Assembly (NCBI GenBank): GCA_905147135.1
Contig: LR990048.1
Span: 20,134,563-20,198,562, forward strand
Direction: 5' to 3'
DNA: 64,000 bases
Source of the DNA: Blastobasis lacticolella
Lineage: Eukaryota > Arthropoda > Insecta > Lepidoptera > Blastobasidae
Made by a program: the position numbers and the translations under genes. The notes under the pieces are model-generated. The model saw only the letters and a list, made by a program, of their open reading frames with translations, was not told the origin of the DNA and ran no database searches. Shown piece by piece: positions 42,481-54,996 of the stretch (position 1 is its first letter; every line of letters begins with the position of its first letter).

Positions 42481-42832
42481 CATCTTGGCATTAACGTCCC
42501 GGTTGTGCTCTCGAAAACCAGGGCCCAGGGTCCGCCTTGACTATGATCTAGGATTTGGCAGATCAGGTAATCACAGTTGAGCGACTGCCAGCTGACCTCC
42601 GTGACCCTGCTACCAGGGGAGCCTGACCAGATTGGATCATGGTTACACATTCAGACGCCTAAAGGTGCAGGTTTCATCACAATGTTTTCTATCACTTTAA
42701 GAGCATCGGTTAGTGTTCAACTAATGTACATAACTCAGAAAAGAGTCATTGATACATGGCCGTAGCGGGATTCAAACCCGGTACCTCTCACATACGAGTC
42801 GGATTCTCTAACCGTTCGGCCACCGAGGCTCT
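42481..42832 (-). mobile_element. SINE-1, full length
   Basis: The best-preserved copy: head on the minus strand ending near 42832 (GGTGGCCGAACGGTTAGAGA, GGTTTGAATCCCGC), body GTACATTAGTTGAACACTAACC, tail GGGACGTTAATGCCAAGATG. About 350 bp. Confidence 0.82.
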
Positions 42833-43081
42833 AAACTTCATTATTATATTATAGGTACTGGTACAAAAATGTATTAATACTAAAAATGTGATGTTTTTCA
42901 TTTATTTGCCGTAAATAAAGAAATATTAGAGAAATTCGTATTATTATTATGTATTCAAATATATTTTTATTAGTACCTACTCAAAATATTCGAATTCCAA
43001 TATCGAGCGAATACTGCATGCCCTACTCGCATCCCTTTATCTAAGCTCTCGCGAACTTGTCGCAGGTACAAGGCATCATTA

Positions 43082-43246
43082 GGGCCCGTTTATTCGTCGC
43101 CGCATACACATCGCGTACGCGTCCGCCTGGTCACCGCGTAGCAATCGCGCCTGAATCGCCAACTATATTGGTGCGAAAGATGACGCGGTGACTAGGCGGG
43201 CGCGACGCGACGACTGAGCGGTAGCTAAACGAACGCCCCGTGCGAT
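43082..43246. repeat. CpG-rich fold-back element, copy 1
   Basis: GGGCCCGTTTATTCGTCGCC at the left is inverted at the right (GCGACGACTGAGCGGTAGC...AACGAACGCCCC), and CGCCTGGTCACCGCG pairs with CGCGGTGACTAGGCG. Copy 2 is at 47692-47851. Confidence 0.65.
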
Positions 43247-44389
43247 TGTTTACAAATTACATATAATAAAACAGTGAAAATAGTGTGTCTACACATTCAA
43301 TATTTATTTCCAAAAAAAAAAAATTTTGAGCGATGAAGAAATAGTAATAAAATAAGAATTTTAAAGTTGTCTGTCTGTTTGTCTGTTTATCCACACTAAT
43401 CTCCGGAACTGCTATACGGACTTGCATGAAACTTTTTTAGTGTGTAGCTATTAAGCCTGGGCATCATATTATGGGAAACTGGAACTCTGATGTAGAATCT
43501 TAATAGACCAGCTAAATTATAAGAAATTTGGAAATGGCGCCGAATGGATTTTGATGGGATTTTCACAGTTTGTTAGTTTGGGGTCCAACTTAAAATCTAG
43601 GCCGTGTTTCATCTAATTCGGTTGGGTAGAACCAGAGATACGGCTTGACCTCTCCGTAGTAGGTACTAGCTTTCGTACATTAGGGAGATCATTTAATATG
43701 GTCGCTCGGGAGCAAGATAAACTGAACCAATAACGATTTCCACGGTGACGAAGTAGCGGCAAAAGCTAGTAATAAACTAAAATTTCTGTCATTTGTATAG
43801 AAACCAAAATATAGACATAGACAATATAGACATAGACACAGACATAATATTTATTTGGCAATTTCTACAATATAAATTAACTAAAATATTTCTTACTAAC
43901 ATAGATTAGGTTAAATATTGTAGTGTCATGCCAAACTAGAGCTCAGCTCAGCATATGCTGTAGGTAGTAAGACCACAGCGCTGATTTTCAGCTGACCCCT
44001 ACATTTAGTGCGTGAATATCAATTTGGGACAAATCGCGCAAAAATCGCGGATATCTACGTACATCGCGTATGCTCAAGCTCATAAATACAATTTACATGT
44101 CAATTCATAGGTAAAAAATAATACATTATTAGATATCATGTGAATTTAGGTACATTTTTAAGTGTAGCTCTTAGGGTTATATTTTTCCTATACCAACCTA
44201 GGTTATGTCATGCTCGCAATGCCCGGGAACTGGATGGGTGGTGTGCCTCCTAATACCGTTGGAGAACCGAGGTTGACCAAGATCATCCGCTGGAGACCCT
44301 GAGACTTGTAGAGCAGTTAAGACATCGTGACGTTTTTTTTTTCGTTTGCCATTTTTGCGCATACACAACATTTGGCTAATGTGAAATTT
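43247..44389. other. Spacer with an unnamed repeat
   Basis: 43370-43770 (GTCTGTCTGTTTGTCTGTTT ... CGGACTTGCATGAAACTTTT) belongs to an abundant lepidopteran class whose relatives are seen at 60065-60250 and 11640-11750. No gene is seen. Confidence 0.45.
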
Positions 44390-44630
44390 GACGACCTGAG
44401 TGGTTCAGTTGGTTAACATGCCGGACGCCACGCAGAGGTCCCGGGTCCGATTCCTGGCCGCAAAGCAGAAATTTAAATGACGAATTTTAATTTCTGTTAC
44501 GGGTCTGGGTGTACTGTGTAGTAGTATGTATTAAAAAAAGTATATACGTAGTTTATCAGCTATCTAACACCTATAACACAAGCTTTGCTTACTTTGGGGC
44601 TAGATGGTGCTGTGTGAAATTGTCCAAGCA
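44390..44630 (+). mobile_element. SINE-2, full length
   Basis: tRNA-like head GACGACCTGAGTGGTTCAGT...GGGTCCGATTCC, body TTTTAATTTCTGTTACGGGT, A-rich stretch, and conserved end CATAACACAAGCTTTGCTTA...CTAGATGGTGCTGTGTGAAA. Confidence 0.8.
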
Positions 44631-44769
44631 TAAGCAAGCATATTTTACCTCTCAACAAAGTTTGGTGGTTCCCACAGCTCAATTTGGTCAGCGTACCACC
44701 AGCCTCGGGCTGAGTACTCATCGCCAATGTAGACCCTCTATTGATGTGCGCGGGAAGGTTCAAAATAAC

Positions 44770-44990
44770 GTTTCTTTCACGCATGATTCAGATGTGGAAT
44801 GAGCTCCCAGCCACAGTGTTTCCTTTGGACTAAGACAAGGGATCGTTCAAGAGGTATATTAGAGGTCTCTTCAGAGTCGGGCAACGCGTTAGTAGCGCAA
44901 CTGGTGTTGCTGATGTCCATAGGCGGCGGTGACCACTTTCCATCAGGTGGCCCGCTTGCCTGTTTGTCAGCTGTATCTTAAAAAATGTTA
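44770..44990 (+). mobile_element. LINE 3' end, family P2
   Basis: ATGTGGAATGAGCTCCCAGC (MWNELPA) followed by TTCCTTTGGACTAAGACAAG and CCATCAGGTGGCCCGCTTGC. The tail is degraded (CTGTATCTTAAAAAATG). Confidence 0.75.
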
Positions 44991-45848
44991 TCTAGAATAG
45001 CAGAGGACTCCTTTACTCTATTCTAAAACTGTGAATTTCTGTGTTTTAATTCCTGCATAGAAATGTAAACGGTACCATACCCTACTTACGAGTACCAAGA
45101 GTGCATTTACTTACCAAAGTCGCTATAAAAGCTAAAGAGGATATTCCATTAGGACCACACTGTAGCCTCGGCAAAAGCCTGATAAAATGCGTTTAATGAA
45201 TCGGAACAGTTTTGTCCGTTGCATTTTAAAATATGGTAAGTAATGACCGAAAATTGCACTTTTATGGTAACAGAGCGCTGGCGTCGTTAGGAATTTTTCC
45301 TGGACTACGTACCCACCTAAGTTTCTTAGCTATAATTAAATTCGAAAGAAGTGAAGTCGTTTGCATGTTGTGCGGATGCCTTTGCGACTTCTGAACCTAT
45401 TCCAAAAGTTATTTCGCTGAAATAGAGGTACTGGGTCCCCGAGTGACAAGAGATAATGTTATAAAAAAAGGGTCATGTAAATAAAGGTCACATTTCTTAC
45501 AGTCTCGAAATCAACTGTACAGAGTCACAAAGGAAAAGGTAACGTTGTAACTCTATCATTATTATTTATTTTGATGGTCACTAAAAATTTGCATACATAG
45601 CTCGTACTAATGGAATATAGACTTAACTTCACAGAGTACCTATTTAAATATATGTTTATGTATACTCTTACAATTTGTTTGTCATTTTATCTTTTTTCGT
45701 AATCCGTACATTTTACAAAGTGTATCGCCTACAGCGAGTTGCGCTTAAGTTTATTTTTTGTTTTGCGCTTGCCACACCCTCCGGGCTTACGAGGGAGGGA
45801 GGCAGAGAACCCTCATGTGTACCAGCGCGGCCGGCCACGCTGCTGATG
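44991..45848. other. Spacer, no gene seen
   Basis: No recognisable coding sequence. Confidence 0.4.
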
Positions 45849-45910
45849 CATTTTTTTTTATATTATAAAAGACAGGCATTTGACCGCCATCTCACCTGTC
45901 TCGACACGCA
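45849..45910 (-). mobile_element. Jockey/CR1-like LINE tail fragment
   Basis: Poly-T, then AGACAGGCATTTGACCGCCATCTCACCTG, the same 3' end as at 13085 and 47375. Confidence 0.65.
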
Positions 45911-46579
45911 AGAGTGACCTAGGCGCTTACCAGCTAAACTCTGCCTTTGGACTCCCAAAGGTGGTACTCCCCTATAGTCGGGAAGGCTTTTTAGATTTCA
46001 TCGAATGCGTCACCCCATAGGGACGCGGTGCGCACAAATACCACCATTACCATTTATACGAAAATGACAATAATTTTTGAATTTGTATCACGTTAATTTG
46101 AGAACATTGACGGGTGAACGAAGATCGGTCAATGGGTGATTTTCCGAGAGTCGATTAAAAATGAAAAATCGTTAAATTTTTGTTATAGATGGCGTTGGTT
46201 GATTGGACACGATTCACAAAATCTCAATCAATGTTGGTGGGTAAGGTGGAGGTCAACTGGTGTTTTGCTAATCTGAGTAGATATATTTTTACATTACTCG
46301 AGTTCAGCCCAACCAAACCGAGTCAAACCGACTGAGGTGGCTAGAACATTCTGCTGGCAATAGCGAGGGTTACAATGTTTCATTAATACCTGTCTGATAT
46401 ATGACCTGTGATAACTGTCGTTGGCAAGTCGTCTGAAACACCTACCTAATTGTTCTTTACATTGAAGAGCATGCATGTTACCTTTCTAGGTAAACATTAA
46501 TGCTTGGTGGACAGCTCAAATATCGCATTAGAATCTGCCAAAATAATATTATGTTATGATGATTATTATTGTATGCAGC
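45911..46579. other. Spacer, no gene seen
   Basis: Only short frames without motifs. Confidence 0.4.
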
Positions 46580-46988
46580 CAGTTCTTCAATTCTGGTACG
46601 GAAATCATCTCAGTTGTAGTAACATTACAATTGCATCGCATGTCAAACGTGTGATTGTTATTCGAATGACAGATGTTGAGTTGCAACTTTCATGGGTTCG
46701 AACTTTTCCACAATTCGATTTCTGGTACTTTAGTTGCATTATGGTTTTATATAGCTGTTGGTACTCCAATAAATAAATAAATAAATTTCTAAGTTACATC
46801 TTTCTTAGTTGTCAAACTGCCTTCAATTCTGTCAACGAAAACGTGTCAAAGGTCAAACAATGATTTAACTGCAATTTAACTGGGATGATACTGGGACTGA
46901 CTCGATACCTTGACGTAGTTATAGTAACATCACAGTTACATTGCAACATAATAACAACTGCATCGCACACCAGAATCGGTACCCAGGG
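46580..46988 (+). mobile_element. Repeat family Y
   Basis: Starts AGTTCTTCAATTCTGGTACGG and ends CACACCAGAATCGGTACCCAG. It is almost colinear with 36082-36472, with small indels (for example AATAAATAAATAAAT). Confidence 0.78.
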
Positions 46989-47374
46989 CCATTACATGGA
47001 TCGCTACCATAGTCAGTAATGGGGACCGAGTCCTGTAAGTACAAAGTAAGTATGTATGGCGGGTTGGCGATCGCAGTAGCTAGTTTGATACACAGAAGGA
47101 TGCTACTGCCCATCTTCTGTCGTATTCCCTCAGTCATAAGGACACCCACACCCACGGGAAGAGCCGGGATGTTGCCATTCATAAAGTGGCGGCATCACAC
47201 ACTCACACACACACCCATGGCAAGCCTGGGCGTGTCGCTAGTGCAGTGCACGTCACTATAATAGTCGTAAGTACGTAATAACTTACGTAACTCGTTCGCC
47301 GTCAAGAGCCCGTACAGACGTACGCGATTTCTGCACGATATGTCCCAAATGTTTATACAATTTAGGTTTCTATA

Positions 47375-47661
47375 CATTTTTTTTTTAATTTTTGACTATC
47401 CAGGCATTTGACCGCCATCTCACCTGGTGGTAAGTGACGATGCGGTCGAAGATGGAGCATGCCTCTCTAGGAACAGCCTATTCACTCTAGCCTTGAAGGC
47501 GTCCAGATTATAGTGATCAGGGAACACACTCGCAGGCAACGCGTTCCATTCCTTAGCCGTTCGCATTATAAAGGTTGAAGCAAAGCGGCTCGTGCGGGTA
47601 GCTGAAAGATCCACGACATAAGGATGAAGCGCTCGCCCGGATCGCGTTTCCCGATGGCGGA
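47375..47661 (-). mobile_element. Jockey/CR1-like LINE, RT C-terminal fragment
   Basis: Encodes [29 protein letters not shown] and [20 protein letters not shown] on the minus strand, matching the end of 13085-14034. It breaks off where the fold-back at 47692 begins. Confidence 0.82.
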
Positions 47662-47691
47662 GGGACCTGAAAGCTGAAAGCTTTTTTTGCT

Positions 47692-47851
47692 TGTAAACGA
47701 ACGCGCAGCGCTCGCATCGCGCCCGCACAGTCGTCGCGTCATCGCGGCATCAGTTGCGCCAATACGATAGGCTGCGCGATTCCTGTTCTGGCGATACGCG
47801 ATGACTAGGCGGACGTACGCGATATGTAAGCGGCGACGTATAAACGGGCCC
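47692..47851. repeat. CpG-rich fold-back element, copy 2
   Basis: Shares GATGACTAGGCGGACGTACG and GCGGCGACGTATAAACGGGC (inverted) with 43082-43246. It is unusually rich in CG dinucleotides for this window. Confidence 0.62.
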
Positions 47852-48445
47852 TTAAGTGCCCCATTCATGAACAGTCCGCCTACCGTCTCTGGTCCTATCG
47901 GGCGGCCTGCCGTCCTAGGCCAATAACGTCTACACACTAAAGCAATTATTGACTGCCGGGTGTGGCCTGCTGCGACGTCTGCAACTACGTACTAGCAGTT
48001 GGGAGTCGGCAGTTTCTGTAAAATTTAAATTGGAGGCGCTAAACTGACGGTAGACTAAATTGGCCGATACTTGTCGACGCTGACCGGAATCATCAAGCGG
48101 TCACACACTTTCAGTTTGTATTAGTCGTCAGTCCGAAATCTTGGAACTACTACTTTGTGACCTATTGCGATTAACTGACAGACTGACATCGTCCGGCGAA
48201 CTGTTTACTTGCCCTTAACACCTCCAAGACGTCCAGACTCGAGAGTTACGCAAAAATGGTGGGCGAACACGCCACCTTGGTGTACGTAAAAGCGAAACAG
48301 CAACTTTGCAGGACCCGCTTTACGACTTGCGCGTACACGGGAACACATTCGGATCTGAAAAAATCATATAATAAAATAAACTCTTAAATGCGTATTTATT
48401 ATTATTTGATTAAGCATGAAAGTATTTTTATTCTTTCGTAGGTCT
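47852..48445. other. Spacer, no gene seen
   Basis: Moderately GC-rich, no reading frame of note. Confidence 0.4.
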
Positions 48446-48805
48446 TAGCGTGCGAGTGGTTAAGGTACTCCTCTCGTAAGTGAGAGGTACCGAGTTCGAA
48501 TCCCACTGCGACCATGTAGGTACCAATGTCTCTTTTCTGAGTTATGTATATTAGTTGAATGCTAAACGATGCTCTTACGATTAAGGAAAACATCGAGATG
48601 AAACCTGCACATTCAGACGATTAAATGTGTAACCACGATCCAATCTGGTCATCTCCCCAGGTAGTAGGGTCACGGAGGTGAGATGGCAGTCGCTTCACTG
48701 TAATTATCTGATCTGCCAAATCCTGGATCACTGTCAAAATGGACCCCGGGCCCTCGTGCGCGAGAGCACAACCTTTGGACATTAACGCCAAGAGGATTAT
48801 TTATT
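48446..48805 (+). mobile_element. SINE-1, full length
   Basis: Head TAGCGTGCGAGTGGTTAAGG...GAGTTCGAATCCCACTGCGA, body TGTCTCTTTTCTGAGTTATG, tail CATTAACGCCAAGAGGATT. The anticodon-loop position reads CTCGTAA. Confidence 0.82.
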
Positions 48806-49489
48806 TAGTATGATTTAGAAACGTGAAATTTGTGTACGGTGCTTCTTTGAACACTCATCTGGTATTCGTATATCTAAAAAATCGCTTAATTGAATTTTCT
48901 TTGACTGCTTACGATAGTTATTCTTGCCTGTAATTCACGAAGAATAGTAAAATTTACATTAGCATAGCTCGTAAGTCACTTTTTCAAGTACAGATAATAT
49001 CCAACTTTATGGCAGCACACGTATACGCGAACACATTACGCTGTCTTCTGTTTTTTCCACCAAAACGATTTAAACAAAATTTCTGTGTATTTTTTCTTTC
49101 TTCGATATATTATTTGAAATTATTATGGTGTTTTTGTCGTGTGGATAAAGGCTTTCTTTATTCTATTTTATTCGAATCTAGCGTGGCGTGTCATGCAAAA
49201 GACACGGCCAAAACCTGGGGCCGTTTAAGTCTGCCGAAAGGTTGTGTCGTTTCTAACATTTTTAATGGTGTGAGTTGTTTTTGTTGGCTGACTGTCAAAT
49301 TTAGTTCCTTTGTCATCCGCGAGCAATACTAATTGGCCCCGGGTCTACCCCAATGCAACAGTAGGGATGTTATAAGTTTGACATGTATATCTGGGTATCG
49401 GTATATCGATGTATACATGCTCTCGTAGCTCCCGAACGGATGATTCGATTTCGATGCGGTTACCTTAATTTGAAAACCTGTTTATTTTT
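48806..49489. other. Spacer, no gene seen
   Basis: The frame at 49009-49332 has no recognisable motif and is Phe/Cys-rich in an AT-rich stretch, so it is not called as a gene. Confidence 0.4.
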
Positions 49490-49835
49490 TTTATTTTTTT
49501 ATTTTTCATACGGTAGGCAAACAGGCAAGCGGGCCACCTGATGGAAAGTGGTCACCACTGCCTATAGACATTAGCAACACCAAGAGTATCGCTAATGCGT
49601 TGCCCACCTCTATAGCACATTGCTCTGGCAGCAAAATGCAAATGCCACTCCACTGCCAAAGCCACGGTTCCCCAAATCCCCACCCCATGGAGCACTGGAA
49701 ACCTTACTCACCGGCAGAAACACAATACTATTTAAAAGAGTATTATTTAGCTGCGATATTCTGTAAGGTGGAGGTACTTCCCCAGTCGGACGGCTCCAAT
49801 TCGAACGAGATACCCCGCTATGCCCTACCTCTCTT
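49490..49835 (-). mobile_element. Retroposon 3' end, family P1
   Basis: Inverted relative of 1178-1520, with the poly-T side at the left and CTACCTCTCTTA at the right. Very high identity suggests recent insertion. Confidence 0.8.
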
Positions 49836-49894
49836 ATTTGAGATGGTTCTGAGCTTCATATAATTAAAATCGGTTAAGTAGTTTGCGAAATATT

Positions 49895-52893
49895 TGAGTA
49901 TTAATAATAATAATAATAAATAAAACGTTTATTTTCTCCCATTAATTTACAGATCACAATTTACATTTCATTTAAACACTTATGGGAGACTGATGCCTAA
50001 GCTAGGCAAGAAGCCTGTATTTCAGGTCACCAGGCCCCCCCTCGCACTACTGTACATAATATAATGTTTGCAATGTCTCGTATGCTAGGGAATAATATAT
50101 AATAAATATATGCAAACCAATATAAACATTCAGAGTATCTACCTAAATGTTTACTTATACATACATAAATGGTATATAATATATATACGTATTTTTGTGT
50201 TAGTATTGTTAGTAATATTTTTATTTAGCTAATAGTTGTAAGTATCAGTAACAGAAAGTTCTGTTTTGGTGTTACTAGTGGGATATGTGGCAAGGTGGGA
50301 ACTTAAAATTTGTTAAATTTTTTTTAGTGATCTAACTAACTGGTATAAGGATAGACTCTGTTCTATCATAGCTGAGGTCTTTAAGGTAACTGGTGACTCT
50401 CTTTTTGCAAAGGAAATAGTTAAGCGCATAGATGTTGAGTGCTTTATTTACATTATTGTATATAAAGCCTCCCAGGAAACAGAAAAATCTTTGGCCAAAA
50501 CTTGTTACAATGGGGGGATCAGGATGTGGCACCATATACGGTCTTCTACGGGCTTTTGTGGTTGAGGATGGGGGGATGTATGTGACCGTGCGGTGTTGCG
50601 AAAGTGTTGTGTGGAGAATAAATAACTGGCGCACTGTCAGTACTGATGTCCTTTGATAGAGTTCAGAGGTTGAGAATCTAAATGGGAGAAAACACATTAC
50701 TTTAAGTAATGAGCGTTGGGCTCTCTCCAAAGTCAAAAGTGTGGTTTTAGGAGCACCTCCCCATGAAGTAATGCAGTAGATTAAGAGGGACTGACAGAGC
50801 GCAAAATAAACAGTTTTCATTAGATTTATGTCGGAAATATGTCTTAGTGTTTTAAATATGTATATTAACTTACGAACTCTATTTGATAATGTTTCTATGT
50901 GGGATTTAAAATTCAAATAGTTATCAATTATAACGCCCAGATATTTAATATCATTGACACAACTAAGCGGCACACAAAGACACCCTTCAAAGTTGCGACA
51001 TGTATGTGATATGATGGGAGGTAGCGGATCAAGATTAGGTTGTAGGTTATAAATGGAGAACTTCATGTATTTGGTCTTGTCCGTATTCAATGTTAGTTTG
51101 TTTTGTAGGAGCCATTCCGTCACCCGGCTGAAACCTAACTGTGCAGCTGCGTGAGCTTCGCCCCAACTTTTTTCCCTAAAAAGCAGGACTGTATCGTCTG
51201 CGAAGGTGATTATTTTGCCCCCTGCAAGCTTGAGTTCGCATAGATCGTTTATGAAAACGAGAAACAGAGTTGGACCAATTATGCTGCCTTGGGGGACACC
51301 GTATGAGATTGGCAATTCATTGCTGATGTATTGATCAATCTTAACATACTGGAAACGGCCATTCAAGTAATCCTTAAAAAGGCACAGCTGTGTGCCTCTG
51401 ACACCAAGTCTCTCGAGCTTGCTTACCAAGAGCGGAATTGACACCGTATCAAACGCCTTGGAAATGTCAAGAAAGATTCCAATAGCTTTCTTTCTCTTAT
51501 CCAAACTAGTTGCCAAAAAGTGAGTTAGTTCATTTACCGCATTACTCGTCGACATTCCTGCCCTAAAGCCGAACTGAGCCGAAGATAAAAGTTTGTTCGA
51601 TTCTAGATATTTAATAAGCCGCTTGTTCATAATTTTTTCTAGAACCTTAGATAATGTTGGTAGAATAGCTATCGGGCGATAATTAGTGACAAGGTCTTTG
51701 GCTCCGCCCTTAAATATCGGATGAATAATCGATTTTTTAAACTGCTTGGGGAAGATTCCAGATTGTAGAGAGAGGTTGCAGATATGTGTAATAATTGGGA
51801 CCAACACATCTTTGTTTTCTTTTAACAGCCGTCCCGAAATTTGATCTCCTCCAGTAGCACAGTCACTTCGAAGAGACATGATTATACGTTCAACCTCGGG
51901 TTCATCTGTGGGTAAGAGTGCCATGGAGTTCAAGGGCAAGCACGTGCTTGTAGTTGGTGGATGAGGAGGCAGAGATGAGAATTGTTGGGCTAACCGTTTT
52001 CCAACGCCAACGAAGTATTCGTTGACTTCATTTATGGACTGTTCAGGTGTGGAGGAAAGGGATAGCAGAGCAGACATTGTCTCCTTTGGTTTTTTTCTAT
52101 TTGTGATGGAGTTTATACTTTCCCATATAAGTTTATTATTGGAACCTGCCAGTTTTATTTCATTAGCTTCATATTGGCGTTTAGTTTTCTTGATAAGCTC
52201 ATTGCAAAAGTTTCTATATCTGGTATAGGTTAGTTTCAGAACTTCATTTTCGGAATTTTGTTTAAAATGTTTGTGTAAGTTGTCTCTATGTTTGATACAT
52301 CGTAAAATACCAGTCGTGATCCATGGTTTAATTAACCGTTTTCTATTTGGTATTTTAACTTTGGAACTATGGGTCTCGATACAGTTGCTCAAGATTTTAG
52401 TGAACATTTCAGTAGCTGTATTAGGGTCGTTGCATTGTAAGATATTTGTAAAGTCAACAATTTTTAGCTCATCCGACAATTTAGTGTAGTTTATATAATT
52501 CTTAATCTTTGTTTCTACAGGTGGTTTTGGTGTCTTACGATCGAGAAAAAGTAGTACAGTTTCGTGGTCTGTAAGTGAAGAGTGCGCTACGAGGGTATTT
52601 GCCGGTAGGTTGGTTTTTAATATAATGTGGTCGAGACAACTGTCTCCACGCGTGGGAAGTGTATGAGCGGGAAGTAGGCCGTGGGATGCTAAAAGGTTCA
52701 GGTATGTGGATTTATATTGGTCGTGATGTGATTCGGTTATGTTGATGTTGATGTCTCCTGCAATAATTATGGTATGAAATTTGTTCAGAGAATTCAAAAT
52801 TATGTCTAAGTGTGCGAAAAAGTTTGTTAAATCCCTTTGGGACGGAGACCTATAGATTGCTATTGTAAATAAGTATTGTTTAAACAATATACT
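49895..52893 (-). mobile_element. 5'-truncated LINE with an open 851-aa endonuclease-RT frame
   Basis: Minus-strand non-LTR retrotransposon. The single open frame (52887-50332) contains the C-terminal half of an APE-type endonuclease (GD at 44-45, CLDH 84-87, TDH 106-108), a linker, and a complete reverse transcriptase: NYRPIAILP (402-410), LDISKAFD (473-480), YGVPQGS (529-535) and FADD (562-565). A thumb and C-terminal domain follow. A stop at 52894-52896 and the loss of the first ~100 residues of the endonuclease mark 5' truncation. The 3' UTR ends in a (TTA)n run (about 49897-49923 on the + strand as TAATAA). Clade is uncertain: CR1/Jockey-group by motifs; the triplet tail also recalls I-type elements. 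Lack of internal stops implies a recent insertion. Confidence 0.9.
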
Positions 52894-52896
52894 CTA

Positions 52897-53064
52897 ATGA
52901 GAATCAAATAAATTTCGCCGTCTGATCAGAAAATTTTACCGTATGCCCTCCACGTCTGCAGCTCAGTTGATGGGAACTAATGTTACAAAGCTTTTAGCCA
53001 ACCTCCTTGCTTAGCGAGCTCCGCTACACCTGTGTAGTGTGGAAGCCACAAACGCCACAGACTT
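52897..53064. other. Short spacer
   Basis: No recognisable feature. Confidence 0.4.
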
Positions 53065-53210
53065 CTTTGTTATACCACTAAGGTGGAAAACAAGCCGTAA
53101 GCTCGCCTGATGGTAAGCAGTCACCGCAGCCTATGGACGTTTGCAATACCAGGGTCATCACCCACGCGTTGCCGACCCCGTAAGAAACTTTTCACCCCTT
53201 TCTTTAATAA
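53065..53210 (-). mobile_element. LINE 3' end, family P3
   Basis: Inverted P3 tail: TACCACTAAGGTGGAAAACA...CAGTCACCGCAGCCTATGGACG...CCCACGCGTTGCCGACCCCG. Confidence 0.75.
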
Positions 53211-54217
53211 CTCTATGAAATAAATAAAAAACATCATTGATGTCATGCTACTGCTCATTGATTCTTCTCTAATTTCGGCAACCAGACATATGATTAGGAC
53301 AGTCTGGATGGAGTTCTAGTTGTTTCAATTCGATAGTTGACTAGTTTCTATATAGAATGTGAATCCAAGTTATAATTTGTTGTGTCATTTCAAATTATGA
53401 TGCTTTTATATATGTCAAAACCTTTGGATATTTTGTTTGTGTATCGGACTTTCAACTAAAATAAACCGCATCCAAATTGGTTATCGTCCGGGAGCTGCGA
53501 TACAACAGAGAGACAATCTGTTTAATGCATAATGTAGTATGTGTAATAGACGCACACGCTAGATGTCGTTGTGCGTCAATTAGATCGCGCTATCGTCACG
53601 GGGATACAGTTTATATAAGGCGGAAGGGATTTTGGGCACCCCGGGGTGTCGCATCCGATGAAACCTGAAAAGCCCTTCCGGCTACAGGTGCTCCCAGGGG
53701 GTGTATAAGCACGTATGCGCCTAGGTCCCTTTTTGGCGAGTCGTGCATAACCAGTCCGGCCGGCCGGCTGGTACTCATGAGAGTTCACCTCCTCCCTCCT
53801 AACCGCTATACCGGAGGGTGCCCATTTCCTTTGCGTTGGGCGCAAAAATAAATAAATAAAAGGGGTCCGGAAGTTTATTTATATTTGTGATAATTCTAGT
53901 AAACGGGTTCCACACAGTTTTTAAAGTGATTTTATTTCCTCAACCCGGGCCCTTTAAGGGATTTGTTCACAATCAGATACACAGAAACCCACAGACATTC
54001 ATCTTAAACTTATTACACGCCTCTCTATACGTCATGTTTTTTTATTTTTTTAGAGAAAAGCTTTTTTTTCTTACCCTCTATGGGGAGAATACCCTTCGGC
54101 AGACCTTGGCAATAAGCTTCACGGATTGCTTAAATGACCTACCAATATCGTACGAATTACATGGAGAGTTTAGACCCTCTAAACTTTAGAATTGATAAAC
54201 ATAAAAAACAAACATGC
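53211..54217. other. Spacer with an unclassified GC-richer segment
   Basis: 53560-53830 is GC-richer (TTTATATAAGGCGGAAGGG, CCGGCCGGCCGGCTGG) and ends in AATAAATAAATAAA, so it may be a retroposon 3' end or an LTR-like promoter. The frame at 53887-54189 has no recognisable domain. Confidence 0.4.
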
Positions 54218-54429
54218 TTGGACAAATTCACATAGCGCCATCTAACTAGCCGCTTGTGTTATGGGTGTTAGATAACTGATAAACCACTTAATACTTTTCT
54301 TGTTTTTTAATACATACTACACCCAGACCCTTAACAGAAATTAAAATTCATCATTTCAATTTCTGTTCGGTCTGGAATCGACCTCTGCGTGACGACCGGC
54401 ATGTTAACCAACTAAACCATTCAGGTCAA
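54218..54429 (-). mobile_element. SINE-2
   Basis: Inverted copy: GGACAAATTCACATAGCGCC at the left (tail) and TTAACCAACTAAACCATTCAGG at the right (head). Confidence 0.78.
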
Positions 54430-54632
54430 CGAATTGATCTTTCTGAATACGTTAGAGGAGTAAAATAGCGAGACAATAATGAGAAATAAATAAATACATG
54501 CCTTAAAAGAGAATGGAATCTTGAGTATAATGAGCGTTGAATTTTGAGTCCTCCGATCGTACAGCAGTACTCTGCTGCACTGTCCAAAAGACCGATATCC
54601 ATGATATTATTTAACATGTTGAACCTAATAAA

Positions 54633-54987
54633 ATCATCTTGGCGTTAATGTCCCGGTTGTGCTCTCGCACACGAGGGCCCGGGGTCCCACTTGACCATAC
54701 TTCAGGATTTGGCAGATCAGATAGTTACAGTGGAGCGACTGCCACCTGAGCTCCGTGACCATGCTACAAGGGGAACCTGACCAGATTGGCTCATGGTTAC
54801 ACATTCAATCGCCTGAATGTGCAGGTTTCATCACGATGTTTTCCCTCACCGTAAGAGCATTGGTTCGCATTAAAGTAATGTACATAACTCAGAAAAGAGT
54901 AATTGGTACATGGCTGCAGTGATATTCGAATCCGGTACCTCTCGCTTACAAGTCCGATAGATTAACCACTCAGCCACCGACGCTCGT
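54633..54987 (-). mobile_element. SINE-1, full length
   Basis: Tail ATCATCTTGGCGTTAATGTC at the left; head CTCAGCCACCGACGCTCG at the right edge. Confidence 0.82.
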
Positions 54988-54996
54988 TATTATGTT

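Noticed and set aside
42700..42832. Functional tRNA gene
   Set aside because: The tRNA-like head is joined to a ~280-bp body found in many copies, so it is a SINE; the acceptor stem does not close cleanly.
49009..49332. 107-aa frame as a gene
   Set aside because: Composition typical of random AT-rich sequence and no recognisable motif.
53887..54189. 100-aa frame as a membrane protein gene
   Set aside because: Phe/Leu-rich because of AT-rich DNA; no recognisable domain or promoter.
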